In this document: positions 1-8,691 of the stretch, piece after piece
Position numbering within the stretch: position 1 is the stretch's first letter
Layout of the letters: the number at the start of each line of letters is the position of its first letter
From: Planctomycetaceae bacterium UBA2972
GTDB lineage: Bacteria; Planctomycetota; Planctomycetia; Pirellulales; Pirellulaceae
Assembly (NCBI GenBank): GCA_002348315.1
Contig: DEAW01000070.1
Coordinates: forward strand, 49,665 to 92,979
Direction: 5' to 3'
Length of the DNA: 43,315 bases
Position numbers and translations under genes: made by a program
The notes under the pieces: generated by a model
The model's input: the letters and a program-made list of their open reading frames with translations, nothing else
Database searches by the model: none
Told to the model about the DNA's origin: nothing

Positions 1-447
1 TCCACCGCCTCCTCCGCCGCCACCATTGTTGTCCTCCTCTTCAGCAACACGGTTGTTTCGTTCGACAACGAGTTCCTGGTAAACATTAGGACCACCGAGG
101 CGAGTCGTGCTGAGATGCCAACCGAGATTGTCGGGTCGCATAAAGCCAAGGTTTATGCGAGTGCCTGTACCCCGGTCAAATCCGCCATAGGAATCTTCGT
201 TTCGCGGACGTGCTGATTTCATAAACAGCTTATCCCAGGTAAAGAACCAGCCAAAGTTGGGAGTAAAATCACCGAAGTGAGTGTTATCCAACGGAGCGAA
301 GAACTGATAATCGGGATTAAACTCGTCAAAGTCCACAAACGGCCCTGAATACTGCCGTTGGCCATGGTTTTGCGCTTCGACAGACGAAAGAGCAAAGGAC
401 ATGACGGCCAGGACAGCGAGAAATGTTGGAATTCGGGGGAATCTCAT
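1..447 (-). CDS. Exported Gly-rich hypothetical protein (3' end cut by window)
   Basis: A reading frame runs on the minus strand from the ATG at 447 to the window edge without a stop, giving 149 codons. A GTG lies directly upstream (450). The N-terminus has a positive start (MRFPRIP), a hydrophobic stretch and a likely signal peptidase site after VEA, so the product is probably exported. The mature part is rich in aromatic residues, Asp and Asn (for example GWFFTWDKLFMKS, and DNLGWHLSTTRLGG), which suggests a beta-rich envelope or outer-membrane protein. The last visible codons form a run of eight glycines after EEEDNN, which looks like a flexible linker. I do not recognise the family with confidence. 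The rest of the protein lies outside the window, so its true length is unknown. Confidence 0.7.
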   Translation of the reverse strand, partial: MRFPRIPTFLAVLAVMSFALSSVEAQNHGQRQYSGPFVDFDEFNPDYQFFAPLDNTHFGDFTPNFGWFFTWDKLFMKSARPRNEDSYGGFDRGTGTRINLGFMRPDNLGWHLSTTRLGGPNVYQELVVERNNRVAEEEDNNGGGGGGGG

Positions 448-551
448 CACTTGATACCACTAATCGAATGAGTTTAGGTTCTTTTCATACGTACGTACGC
501 AATGACAGAACCTGCAATTTGTTAATTGTCGTATCGTCAGTGATGGTCGTA

Positions 552-567
552 AGAGTTAAGTAACTCT
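552..567. repeat. Inverted repeat, possible operator
   Basis: The arms AGAGTTA and TAACTCT are perfectly complementary and are separated by only 2 bases. A spacer this short fits a dimeric regulator site better than an RNA hairpin. It lies between two divergent genes, about 105 bases from the start at 447 and about 115 bases upstream of a TATAAT hexamer for the rightward gene. No regulator is identified. Confidence 0.35.
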
Positions 568-682
568 GGTAATCTATAACGATTTTTCCTGATATTCACA
601 CATGGGCTGTGAAGATGGGAAAGACACGAATTTTGGGCATTCGCCGGGTGGCGATTATTCGTTTGGTGTGCCTTAAACTCGC

Positions 683-688
683 TATAAT
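683..688 (+). promoter_or_regulatory. Candidate -10 box (TATAAT) for the TraB/GumN-like gene
   Basis: A consensus TATAAT lies 93 bases before the chosen start at 782. There is no good -35 at 16-18 bases upstream; the closest is a weak TTTGGT at 662-667. Transcription from here would begin near 695, so the ATG at 704 would have almost no leader. This agrees with using the ATG at 782. Confidence 0.35.
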
Positions 689-781
689 ATCAACACATCA
701 CCTATGATCGACGTAGTGACGTGTAAATCGTCTGGACCATCCTACCCCGTTAATCTTCGTATCAAGAAGCAAGATTTTTAT

Positions 782-1708
782 ATGTTAAGCACGACTCACA
801 AGCTATGGACCCAAATTGGTAAGCTCCTGTTACTTTGTATGGGACTCCTGCTCGCCACCTCTGTAAATTTCGCTGATGAAAAGGGCGAAAAGAAAAAAGA
901 AACATCTAAGACCGTTAATCGTTCCTATGTACGGATCGATCGGGAGGATGATAAAACGCCTAAAGCTTTGCAAACAGCCATCGTGAAAATGCAGGGGACC
1001 AAAGGTAGCACGCGGAAAGTTCAGGTCGATTTGATTGGGGCAATTCACGTTGGTGAGAAGCACTACTATGACCAACTCAATAAATCCTTTGAACAGTATG
1101 ACGTCGTTCTTTATGAGTTAGTTGCACCGGAAGGAACCGTGATTGAAAAGGGACACAAGCAGGGCATCAGCCTGGATGTTGTAGCCGGCTCACAGTCAGG
1201 TCTCCAGAAGATGTTGGGGTTAACTCACCAGCTCGAACAAATCGATTACACGGTTGATAATTTCGTACACGCCGATATGTCTCCCAAAGAATTTTCTGAA
1301 AAAATGGAAGAGCGAGACGAAAGCTTTATGAAAATGTACTTTCGTTCCATTGGTCAGGGATTGGCCATGCAGGGACAGCCTGGCCAAACGAGTGATTTAA
1401 GTTTGATCATTGCCTTGTTTTCGAAAGACCGTGAAAGAAAGTTAAAAGCGATGATGGCTCAGCAGTTTGAACAGATGGATGGGCTACCAGATGTCATGAG
1501 TGGAGAAGACGGGTCTACCATAATCCACTTGCGGAATGACAAGGCTTTGGATGTTCTGGAAAAGGAGCTTGAGAATTCGTCGAATCAGAAAATAGGCATC
1601 TTCTACGGTGCTGGCCACTTCGATGATATGGAACAAAAGATGATGGAGCGGTTTAAGTTCAAGCGAGTTGGTGAAGAGTGGTTAGACGCGTGGAATTTGC
1701 GAGAGTAA
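782..1708 (+). CDS. Exported TraB/GumN-family protein
   Basis: The 308-residue product resembles the TraB/PrgY/GumN superfamily, often described as putative metal-dependent hydrolases. Family-like features are the early LIGAIHVGEKHYYDQL segment, DVVLYELVAPEG, and the C-terminal IGIFYGAGHFDDME, which together give the conserved His, Glu and Gly-His positions. I chose the ATG at 782 because it places a typical signal peptide first: a hydrophobic stretch LLLLCMGLLLATSV, then a likely cleavage site before DEKGEKKK. Use of the ATG at 704 would add 26 polar residues before it. The mature start is strongly Lys-rich. The gene stands alone, with a sugar isomerase-like gene 92 bases downstream. The family assignment is fairly firm, but the substrate is unknown. 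Confidence 0.75.
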   Translation: MLSTTHKLWTQIGKLLLLCMGLLLATSVNFADEKGEKKKETSKTVNRSYVRIDREDDKTPKALQTAIVKMQGTKGSTRKVQVDLIGAIHVGEKHYYDQLNKSFEQYDVVLYELVAPEGTVIEKGHKQGISLDVVAGSQSGLQKMLGLTHQLEQIDYTVDNFVHADMSPKEFSEKMEERDESFMKMYFRSIGQGLAMQGQPGQTSDLSLIIALFSKDRERKLKAMMAQQFEQMDGLPDVMSGEDGSTIIHLRNDKALDVLEKELENSSNQKIGIFYGAGHFDDMEQKMMERFKFKRVGEEWLDAWNLRE

Positions 1709-1800
1709 TCAGGGATCGCACCCACCGACAAGTGAAACTCGTTATCATATAGTTAACTCACGACACATCACTTCTCCTCTAACCTCATCTTCTTCCCGTC

Positions 1801-2619
1801 ATGCCACGTCTTTCCATAAGCGAAGTCACGACTTATAGCTGGTCTTTTCAACGCGATGTGCGCACGTATGCCCGGCACGGTGTGCCGGCGATGGGGATCT
1901 GGCGTCAGAAATTAGCTGACTATGGTGAAGAGAAAGGTGCCGAGTTACTCGCTGAAAGCGGCATGGATGTCAGCAATGTTTATTTTGCTGGTGGCTTTAC
2001 AGGTCACGATGGTCGTAGTTTTCAGGAAGCTGTTGAGGATGCCGAGCAGGCGATCGAAGTTACTTCCTTATTACAGGCAGATTGCCTGACGCTTTATACC
2101 GGTGCCCGGGCCGGACATACCAAAAGCCACGCGAGTCGATTGATTCAAATGGCCATTGAGCAATTATTGCCGGTCGCTGAAGTCAATGACGTCGTATTGG
2201 TAGTGGAGCCGATGGATGCGCGTGCCGGGGTCGACTGGTCCTTTTTGACCGATCTGGAGTCTTCGTTGGCGTTGATTGACGAATTCTCAAGTCGGCATCT
2301 GCGATTAGCATTGGATACTTATCATTGGGGCCGCAGTCGTAAAATCTATTCGTTGATGCGGGACATCGTCTCGCGATTGGCAATTGTCTTTTTAGGTGAT
2401 TCCAAGTCGTCTCCGGACGAAGAGCAAAATCGGTGTTTGTTGGGCGATGGGAATATCCCTCTGGGACGTTTGATTTCGTCTTTGCTCGAGCACGGCTACG
2501 ATGGCTGTTTTGATGTGCGATTGACCGGGGAAGAGCTCGAGACGTTAAGCTATCCGGAGATTCTTGAGCATAGTTGCCGAGCGTATGAAGCGTTGCTGGC
2601 GGCTGTTAAAGTCGATTAG
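1801..2619 (+). CDS. Sugar phosphate isomerase/epimerase-like TIM barrel
   Basis: The 272-residue protein matches the xylose isomerase-like (AP endonuclease 2) TIM-barrel superfamily in length and motif order. Likely metal ligands are Glu136 in VVEPMD, Asp172 and His175 in LALDTYHW, the later FLGDSK segment, and a Glu near the end of the barrel. There is no signal peptide, so it should act in the cytoplasm. In planctomycetes such proteins are common and usually annotated as sugar isomerases or epimerases (for example IolE- or inosose dehydratase-like), but I cannot assign the substrate. Its stop overlaps the convergent UVR-motif gene by 4 bases. The start at 1801 gives a full N-terminal strand, and no better start is visible. 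Confidence 0.8.
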   Translation: MPRLSISEVTTYSWSFQRDVRTYARHGVPAMGIWRQKLADYGEEKGAELLAESGMDVSNVYFAGGFTGHDGRSFQEAVEDAEQAIEVTSLLQADCLTLYTGARAGHTKSHASRLIQMAIEQLLPVAEVNDVVLVVEPMDARAGVDWSFLTDLESSLALIDEFSSRHLRLALDTYHWGRSRKIYSLMRDIVSRLAIVFLGDSKSSPDEEQNRCLLGDGNIPLGRLISSLLEHGYDGCFDVRLTGEELETLSYPEILEHSCRAYEALLAAVKVD

Positions 2620-3347
2620 CTTTGGCCAAGTTGGTCTCGGATTTCAGCCGCTCGTTCGTATTGTTCGCTGGCGATCGCGTCGGCTAATTGTTCGTGTAGC
2701 GTCTTACCGACACTGTATTCATTACGTAATGATTCGCGAATCTCACGTAATTGCCCCACCAATTCATCCTCGTCGAAATGTTCTTCGAGATCGTGCTCTT
2801 CAAAAATGCTCTTAATTGTGGCAAGTCCATCATTAATGCATTGGATCGCAGCCTGAGGGGTAGCGTCGTTGAGTTGCTGGTAGGCAGCGGCCTGGGTTCG
2901 ATGAAACAAAACGAACGGGCGATACTGTTCATGGACAATCGTCCAGCCGTCATCTGGAGAATGTCGTTTACAGAAATCCATCAACGCAAGCGTGTGGTCC
3001 GCATCCTCGACGACACGGCCATATTCCTTAATGGATAACCAACTTATACGGCGTTGGTAAAACTGCATGAATTCCCGATCGACTTCAACGCAGTATTCGT
3101 CATCCAGTTCCCAGTCCCGTCCCCGGGTAATCTCTTCCTGTAAGAGGAAATCGAGATACGTGGCAAACCCTTCCGGACGATATCCATCCGGACGACCGTC
3201 GACGGCCATTTGGATGAGCCCCATTTCAACACGCATTTGCAAGACATCGGGCTCCCCGTTTTGACCGGCGACGATTCGAGCTCGAATGGATTGCGCGTCA
3301 TAATCCCAGTCTTCTAAGATGTCTGAGATGTTACGGGAGTCGGACAT
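2616..3347 (-). CDS. UVR-motif protein of unknown function
   Basis: This 243-residue soluble protein is acidic and mostly helical in appearance. Its last about 30 residues (LHEQLADAIASEQYERAAEIRDQL) form a UVR motif, the helical hairpin found at the C-terminus of UvrB and in UvrC and McsA-like proteins, where it mediates protein contacts. No helicase, nuclease or zinc-finger motif is present. The N-terminal part contains LQMRVEMGLIQMAVDGRPDG and a middle part with several aromatic residues, and I do not recognise it beyond a conserved planctomycete protein. It ends 4 bases inside the convergent isomerase gene. It may form a transcription unit with the upstream arfB, 117 bases away on the same strand. 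A role in stress or DNA repair is only a guess from the motif. Confidence 0.75.
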   Translation of the reverse strand: MSDSRNISDILEDWDYDAQSIRARIVAGQNGEPDVLQMRVEMGLIQMAVDGRPDGYRPEGFATYLDFLLQEEITRGRDWELDDEYCVEVDREFMQFYQRRISWLSIKEYGRVVEDADHTLALMDFCKRHSPDDGWTIVHEQYRPFVLFHRTQAAAYQQLNDATPQAAIQCINDGLATIKSIFEEHDLEEHFDEDELVGQLREIRESLRNEYSVGKTLHEQLADAIASEQYERAAEIRDQLGQS

Positions 3348-3464
3348 GGATTCTGGCGTTGAGTGGTATTTCGATCAAAGGAGCCTTGTGAAGGATCCAT
3401 TATCAACCATTTCGAGCATTTTGTGTACCCGTTGGAATTTGCAAACGCGGCTTTGTCTGCAAGT

Positions 3465-3884
3465 TTAATAGTCAAATCGTGACTGTCGTCCGGCTTTAAT
3501 CTGGCTACGTCGTTTTTTCTGATCAAGCCGTCGCTGCCTGGATGCTTTGGTGGGCTTAGTGCGACGCCGTCGTTTTCGAGTTTGTAGAGACTCGATGATA
3601 ATCGCCCGCAGTTTCTGATAGCAGTCGGCGCGGTTCTTATGCTGTTCTCGCGATTTCTGACTGCTCAAAACAAGCTTTCCCTCCTTGTTAACGCGGCCGG
3701 CATGTTTGCTGCGAATTCGTTGGCGGATGCGTTGGGGAACGCTTTGCGAAGCAGCGAGATCCCAATGGAGAGTGACTTTGGAATTCACTTTGTTTACGTT
3801 TTGTCCACCAGGCCCCTGACTTCTCGAAAAGGTCAGTTCGATTTCTTCGTTTGGAATCGTGATGGAGGAATTAATCGTAATCAT
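3465..3884 (-). CDS. arfB: Alternative ribosome-rescue factor / peptidyl-tRNA hydrolase ArfB (YaeJ/ICT1 family)
   Basis: This 139-residue protein hydrolyses peptidyl-tRNA on ribosomes stalled without a stop codon. It has the class I release-factor catalytic core with the GGQ motif at residues 26-28 inside RSQGPGGQNVNKVNSKV. It lacks the stop-codon recognition domains, as expected for ArfB. The C-terminal tail from about residue 100 is strongly basic (RKRRRRTKPTKASRQRR), which in the family binds the empty mRNA channel. Length and motif order match the family well. The gene precedes the UVR-motif gene on the same strand. I did not look for tmRNA elsewhere, so I cannot say whether ArfB is the main or a backup rescue route here. 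Confidence 0.92.
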   Translation of the reverse strand: MITINSSITIPNEEIELTFSRSQGPGGQNVNKVNSKVTLHWDLAASQSVPQRIRQRIRSKHAGRVNKEGKLVLSSQKSREQHKNRADCYQKLRAIIIESLQTRKRRRRTKPTKASRQRRLDQKKRRSQIKAGRQSRFDY

Positions 3885-4033
3885 GATGACAGTGGGGCAT
3901 TAAATATTGTTACGACCGGACTCCAATCCATCGTTTGGTTTGTAGCTGACCAAAAGTTACAATGAATCGTTGGATTTGGAAAAGGCCATTTTAAATAATC
4001 GTTTCTTAGTGCAAGGCATCATAAGGGAATTCA

Positions 4034-5497
4034 ATGAACATGAAGTTTCTCATCGGCGGACTTCTACTTGTAGGAGTCGGTGTTAGCTTTTTAGTGGTTG
4101 AAAGTACTCCACCTGAAGTCTCAACAACCGTTGTCACCGTGACACCAGTCGCCGCTCCGATTGATGCTGACGGTGAGCTCAAAGATCTGGGGAAAAGAAA
4201 AATCGGTACAGACTGGAGCCGTTTTCTTGGGCCCACAGGCGATAGTAAATCCACCGAGACAGGGATTATCACCGACTGGGGCGATCAGGGTCTTAAAGTG
4301 CTGTGGGACCGTGAACTGGGAAGCAGTTACGGAATTGGAACCGTCTCGCGAGGACGATACTACCAATTCGATCGTAAGGATGACGAAGCATTCGTCGTCT
4401 GTTTAAATGCCGAAACGGGAAAACAGATTTGGAAATTTGTGTATTCCTCCGATTACACAGATCTCTATGGGTACGACCCGGGACCTCGTTGTTCTCCTTT
4501 GATAGACGGGAATCGAGTGTTCATCTATGGAACAGAAGGAATGCTGTACTGTTTGAACGCCACGACAGGAAAAGAAGAGTGGTCGGTCGATACCGTCAAG
4601 AAATTTGGCGTCATTAAAAACTTCTTCGGAGTGGGTAGCAATCCGGTGATTGAAGATGACCTGTTGATCGTGATGGTTGGTGGAAGCCCGGACAAAGATA
4701 AACAGATTCCACCCGGACAACTGGATTTGGTTTCGCCGAATGGTACTGGTGTCGTGGCTTTTGAAAAAGCAACCGGCAAAGTGAAATATCAGGTGATTGA
4801 TGATTTGGCGAGTTATTCAAGCCTCAAGCTGGCTACCATTGGTGACCGGCGCTGGTGTTTCGCGTTTGCCAGAGGAGGATTGTTTGGATTTGATCCTGCT
4901 ACCGGAACTGTGGGCTTTGAATACCCCTGGCGAGCTCATACTTTGGAGAGTGTTAATGCGGCGTCACCGGTTGTTGTTGATGACCAAGTATTCATTTCAG
5001 AAACGTACGGCCCGGGAAGTTCGTTATTGAAGATAGAAGCCGGGAAACACAGCCTGGTTTGGAAAGATGAAGAGTTTTCTCGCGAGAAGGCGATGCAGGC
5101 TCATTGGAATACGCCAGTGTATGTGGACGGCTATGTTTACGGCTGCAGTGGGCGTCACACACAAAACGCTGACCTGCGGTGTGTGGAATGGAAAACCGGC
5201 AAGGTGATGTGGAGTATCCCACGTACGACCCGTTGTTCACTCACTTACATCGACGGGCATTTTCTGTGTCAGGGAGAATATGGGCATTTGTTTCTGTTTA
5301 AGGCAAACCCCAAAGAATTTGAACCTGTCGCAGGTGATATTGACGAGGGCGGCCGTGAAGGTGAATACGAATTACCTTTTGAGACAACCTATGAATTGAA
5401 TTATCCGGCCTGGGCAGCGCCTGTTGTATCTCACGGACTGTTGTATGTCCGGGGGACGGATAAAGTAATCTGTCTGGAGTTGATCAAGGAAGATTAG
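4034..5497 (+). CDS. Exported PQQ-type beta-propeller protein
   Basis: The 487-residue product starts with a hydrophobic segment (FLIGGLLLVGVGVSFLVV) that is either a signal peptide or a membrane anchor, followed by a Thr/Val-rich linker. The rest is a beta-propeller with several blades of the PQQ-like or BamB type, recognisable from repeated segments such as NAETGKQIWKF, NATTGKEEWSV, EKATGKVKYQV and EWKTGKVMWSI. The early DWSRFLGPTGDSKS motif is typical of planctomycete secreted propellers. A ribosome binding site AAGGGA lies 6 bases before the ATG at 4034. The PQQ label describes the fold, and no PQQ-dehydrogenase active-site residues are evident, so it may be a binding or scaffold protein. 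The next gene is convergent and 23 bases away. Confidence 0.85.
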   Translation: MNMKFLIGGLLLVGVGVSFLVVESTPPEVSTTVVTVTPVAAPIDADGELKDLGKRKIGTDWSRFLGPTGDSKSTETGIITDWGDQGLKVLWDRELGSSYGIGTVSRGRYYQFDRKDDEAFVVCLNAETGKQIWKFVYSSDYTDLYGYDPGPRCSPLIDGNRVFIYGTEGMLYCLNATTGKEEWSVDTVKKFGVIKNFFGVGSNPVIEDDLLIVMVGGSPDKDKQIPPGQLDLVSPNGTGVVAFEKATGKVKYQVIDDLASYSSLKLATIGDRRWCFAFARGGLFGFDPATGTVGFEYPWRAHTLESVNAASPVVVDDQVFISETYGPGSSLLKIEAGKHSLVWKDEEFSREKAMQAHWNTPVYVDGYVYGCSGRHTQNADLRCVEWKTGKVMWSIPRTTRCSLTYIDGHFLCQGEYGHLFLFKANPKEFEPVAGDIDEGGREGEYELPFETTYELNYPAWAAPVVSHGLLYVRGTDKVICLELIKED

Positions 5498-5520
5498 CAC
5501 TGGCGGTTCGGCCGTAAAGT

Positions 5521-7467
5521 CTAACGTGCTGAGTACTCTGCCCTCGGCTGTATCCGTTGTTGCAGGATCCGTCGCACCTCCAGAATCGTCTGCGGTTGGT
5601 CGATAATCGCAATGTGATTCGCATCCACAGCCATCTGCGAGTGCGCGTTGATCAGGTGGGCACTCTCAGTTGTTACCACGCCATCTGATGAAGAGGCGAG
5701 TTTGTTAATGATCGTGGACGATTTCGTATCCCCGTAAATGTTGTGGTAGCTGGTTTGCGGGTTTCGTCGTGCTTCACGGATTGCGGCAAAGATGCTACCG
5801 CCGGGTTCGAGAGAATCAAGACTGGTTTCGGTTGTAAGCAAATGCGTATTATGAAATAGCTCTGGATTGTCTTTGATTAATTGTTTTGTGATGGCATTGG
5901 TTGGTTCTGGAAGGCTAAAGAGTGTTTGCCCGATCCATTGAGTGTATTCGTTTGCCATCACGCTGCCTTGATGTGGAGTCGCGATGGTAATGACCTGTTG
6001 AATAGATGGGTTTGCCTGAAAAAAGACTGTGTTGGCCAGACTTGTTCGGATGTGTTGGGGGGCTTTGAGTTGTCCGAAGGGTTTATGGGAAACGAGTTTC
6101 CAGAAGGCATTCTGGCTATCAATGGTTTGCATCATTGAGAGTAGACCGCCCATACTATGACCGATCAGTACGGTTTCGTGGAGTCGAGTGTCGCGGTGCA
6201 GCGGATCGAGATTGCCCATGAGGCTGTGAAGCGTTGCTCGTAACTTGGCGGCAGAAATCCAAAAAGGCTGGCTGGTGGGATATTGATAAAACCAGAATTG
6301 ATAATTCCGTCGGATTTCCGAAAAACTTCGTAAGTCATTGACCATATTCATCCAGATCATTGGTGAGGACCAAAATCCATGGACCATGATGATTGGAATC
6401 TTTTGAGGGTCATAGGGTTCCAGCATAAACAGCCCCGCACCAGATTCCTCGGGATTCAGTAAGGAGGTCGTGGCTGCTTCACGAGAACGGCTCAGTGATG
6501 GCTGGTCTAGTAAGTAGGCCAGAGGAATGGAAGTGTCCGTTTGTAGAGGAACGGTGGCGTTTTGGATTGTGAGGGTTGAGTTGTCTACCGTTTTGTGGAA
6601 TTCCAAAACACACTGCTTGTGCGCTTTCGTTTCGGTGGTTGTGAGTTGATCGGAGACATGCATAAATGCGGTTAAAGGAAGACTCATGCCTGGCGGGTAG
6701 TATTGTTCAATTGCGGGATTTGCTTCGTTGCTATGGCGAATGCCAACCATGGGAACCCCTAAACCGTACGTTCGGTGATGTCGCAATAGTTTTTGAATGC
6801 GAAAATCAGAAACGAATTTCAAGTCCGCGATTTCATTCGGAGTCGTTTCGGCGGGAAAGCGAATCACGACATCAACCTGTTGTTCTCCAAGCGTCAGACT
6901 GTACGTCGCACCGGAACGTAATTGCTGATCTGCTGCGATGATGCGCATCGCCTGCTCGAGTGACTCATTGTAAAACCGACAGATTTCCTGAAACTGTGGG
7001 TCATATGGATTGCGAAGATGGTCAAAGCGAGGCGTGAACAAATATTCGTATGCGTTTACTAACGATAACGTGTAACGTTCCAAAGCGTCGTGCTGGCGCT
7101 CGTCCTTGAGCAGAGTCTTAGCATCCAAAAATGCTAGTTCGGCCAGAGCGAACAGTTTGTTCGGTGTCGGTTGACGCTGAATGGAATCCTGTAGCCGTTC
7201 CATAGTTTCAGCGAGACTGTAATTACGTATCCAATGACTGTCGTCATACACGACCAGATTGAAACGTTCCAGTGTTTTTAAGGACCGTTGAGATGGAGTT
7301 GGGCCAACCCACGTCTCTGGATCGAACGGGCGTTTAAAAGGGGCAAACGCATTCGAGCGATGAACCAGATATTCCCCTTCGGAACATCCAATCGTTGCAC
7401 TCAGCATCATAGTCATCAGCATAGTTTTTGAGACTGTGGACGTGAATGATAACTTTTGCCGGTACAT
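5521..7467 (-). CDS. Envelope alpha/beta hydrolase (lipase/esterase-like), possible lipoprotein
   Basis: The 648-residue protein begins with a signal-like region ending ATIGCSEGEY. The cysteine may be lipidated, although the residue at -3 is Thr and not the usual Leu, so the lipobox is imperfect. The first about 330 residues are helical and unassigned. The C-terminal half is an alpha/beta hydrolase: the oxyanion strand IPIIMVHGFWSSPMIW, the nucleophile elbow GHSMGG with Ser438, a late SSDGVV segment that may supply the Asp, and a His in DANHIAIID. This arrangement resembles triacylglycerol lipase/PGAP1-like esterases. It sits alone on the minus strand between a convergent propeller gene and a divergent aminotransferase gene. 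The substrate is unknown; lipid or ester hydrolysis in the periplasm is an inference from the fold. Confidence 0.82.
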   Translation of the reverse strand: MYRQKLSFTSTVSKTMLMTMMLSATIGCSEGEYLVHRSNAFAPFKRPFDPETWVGPTPSQRSLKTLERFNLVVYDDSHWIRNYSLAETMERLQDSIQRQPTPNKLFALAELAFLDAKTLLKDERQHDALERYTLSLVNAYEYLFTPRFDHLRNPYDPQFQEICRFYNESLEQAMRIIAADQQLRSGATYSLTLGEQQVDVVIRFPAETTPNEIADLKFVSDFRIQKLLRHHRTYGLGVPMVGIRHSNEANPAIEQYYPPGMSLPLTAFMHVSDQLTTTETKAHKQCVLEFHKTVDNSTLTIQNATVPLQTDTSIPLAYLLDQPSLSRSREAATTSLLNPEESGAGLFMLEPYDPQKIPIIMVHGFWSSPMIWMNMVNDLRSFSEIRRNYQFWFYQYPTSQPFWISAAKLRATLHSLMGNLDPLHRDTRLHETVLIGHSMGGLLSMMQTIDSQNAFWKLVSHKPFGQLKAPQHIRTSLANTVFFQANPSIQQVITIATPHQGSVMANEYTQWIGQTLFSLPEPTNAITKQLIKDNPELFHNTHLLTTETSLDSLEPGGSIFAAIREARRNPQTSYHNIYGDTKSSTIINKLASSSDGVVTTESAHLINAHSQMAVDANHIAIIDQPQTILEVRRILQQRIQPRAEYSAR

Positions 7468-7582
7468 GCCAGAGTATCACTTAGAGTGAGGGAATGAACT
7501 ACAATGGGTTACCAAGAGTACCAATCGGTGGTTTCAGGCGTCAATACAGACACCAAGCCTCGATTGGAGTTGTTGTCATCAG

Positions 7583-8686
7583 ATGTTGTTTACGAACCTC
7601 TCTAATATGCCCGACCAATTTTCAAAATACTGGCCTCCGCAGGACGAGAGGATTCAACAGGCCTTACTATCGGTCTATCAGGATGGTGACTGGGGACGCT
7701 ATCACGGAAAACGCACAGAACAGTTGGCTGAACAACTTGCCGAACGGTTTGCTATGCCTCACGTCCATTTGGTCTGTTCCGGGACGGTTGGGATTGAGCT
7801 GGCATTAAGAGGGCTTGGCGTAACATCCGGCGATGAAGTGATTTTGGCTGGATACGATTTTCCGGGAAATTTTCGCTGTATTGAAGCTGTTGGAGCACGG
7901 CCTGTTTTGGCTGATGTGGAAGTAGCTAGTTGGAGTTTAAGCGTCAATAGTTTTGAGCAGGCTATTTCTGCGTCTACCAAAGCAGTGATTGTTAGCAGTC
8001 TGCATGGCGGCTTAGCCGATGTAACGCGGATCACCGCGATAGCTCGCCAGCATGGCATTGGTGTGGTAGAAGATATTTGCCAGATTCCCGGTGCTAAAGT
8101 CTCGGGAAAGATTGCAGGATCGTTGGGAGACGTCTCAGTGTTGAGCTTTGGCGGCAGTAAGTTGTTGTCCGCTGGTCGCGGAGGTGCCGTGCTTGCTAAA
8201 AATGAGGCAATTTGGCAACGTATCCATGTCTTCAAAGAACGCGGAAATGATACCTATGCGTTGAGCCAATTACAAGCGGCTGTGTTGCTACCACAGTTGG
8301 AAAAACTAGACGAAAGAAATGCCATTCGTACTACCTCTGCACTACAGATTATCGCCGCCACAGAAGGCATTGCCCAACTGCAATCCTTGGCTCATGAATC
8401 AGGAGATCATCCGGTCTTTTATAAAATAGCCTGGGCGATGCCGAGTTGTCAGCAACGTGCAGCATTGCTGACGCGTGCTCAGGAACTGGAGCTTCCGTTA
8501 TTCGAGGGATTTCGGGGGTTTGTGAAACGCAGTGATCGACGTTGTAGCAAACCGGTGGATCTTTCTCATAGTACGAGAGCCGCCGAGACTACCGTCTTGT
8601 TACACCATCCCGCATTGTTGGCAGCACCAGGCGAAGTCGAGTCCCTGGGGCAGCAAGTCAAAGATCTGTTTGAGGAGTATTGCTAA
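7583..8686 (+). CDS. DegT/DnrJ/EryC1/StrS-family PLP-dependent aminotransferase
   Basis: This 367-residue protein belongs to the sugar aminotransferase family that transfers an amino group to keto-sugars for polysaccharide or secondary-metabolite synthesis. The PLP lysine is probably Lys193 in SFGGSKLLSAGRGG, and Asp164 in VVEDICQIPG should contact the pyridine nitrogen. The substrate-binding VCSGTVGIELALRGLG and EVILAGYDFPGN segments also fit. Two starts are possible, the ATG at 7583 and the ATG at 7607 (MPDQFSKYW); neither has a clear ribosome binding site, and the shorter one aligns better with typical family N-termini. It is followed 5 bases later by surE, so the two are probably co-transcribed, and then by a TPR-like gene. 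The link between an aminotransferase and SurE is not a known functional pairing. Confidence 0.82.
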   Translation: MLFTNLSNMPDQFSKYWPPQDERIQQALLSVYQDGDWGRYHGKRTEQLAEQLAERFAMPHVHLVCSGTVGIELALRGLGVTSGDEVILAGYDFPGNFRCIEAVGARPVLADVEVASWSLSVNSFEQAISASTKAVIVSSLHGGLADVTRITAIARQHGIGVVEDICQIPGAKVSGKIAGSLGDVSVLSFGGSKLLSAGRGGAVLAKNEAIWQRIHVFKERGNDTYALSQLQAAVLLPQLEKLDERNAIRTTSALQIIAATEGIAQLQSLAHESGDHPVFYKIAWAMPSCQQRAALLTRAQELELPLFEGFRGFVKRSDRRCSKPVDLSHSTRAAETTVLLHHPALLAAPGEVESLGQQVKDLFEEYC

Positions 8687-8691
8687 TTTCG

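Larger units (their letters stand above)
448..781. other. Divergent intergenic region
   Basis: About 330 bases separate the two divergent exported-protein genes. The region holds a perfect inverted repeat at 552-567, an alternating TACGTACGTACG tract at 488-499 and a TATAAT hexamer at 683-688. An in-frame ATG at 704 could extend the downstream gene, but it has no ribosome binding site and would put 26 residues ahead of the signal peptide. I see no RNA gene here. Confidence 0.5.

Noticed and set aside
488..499. TACGTACGTACG alternating tract
   Set aside because: Too short to support a function.
704..781. Upstream ATG that would extend the TraB/GumN-like protein by 26 residues
   Set aside because: No ribosome binding site, almost no leader after the -10 box, and it would bury the signal peptide inside the protein.
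7494..7808. 104-codon plus-strand frame before the aminotransferase
   Set aside because: It overlaps the start of the DegT-family gene in another frame and has no recognisable content.
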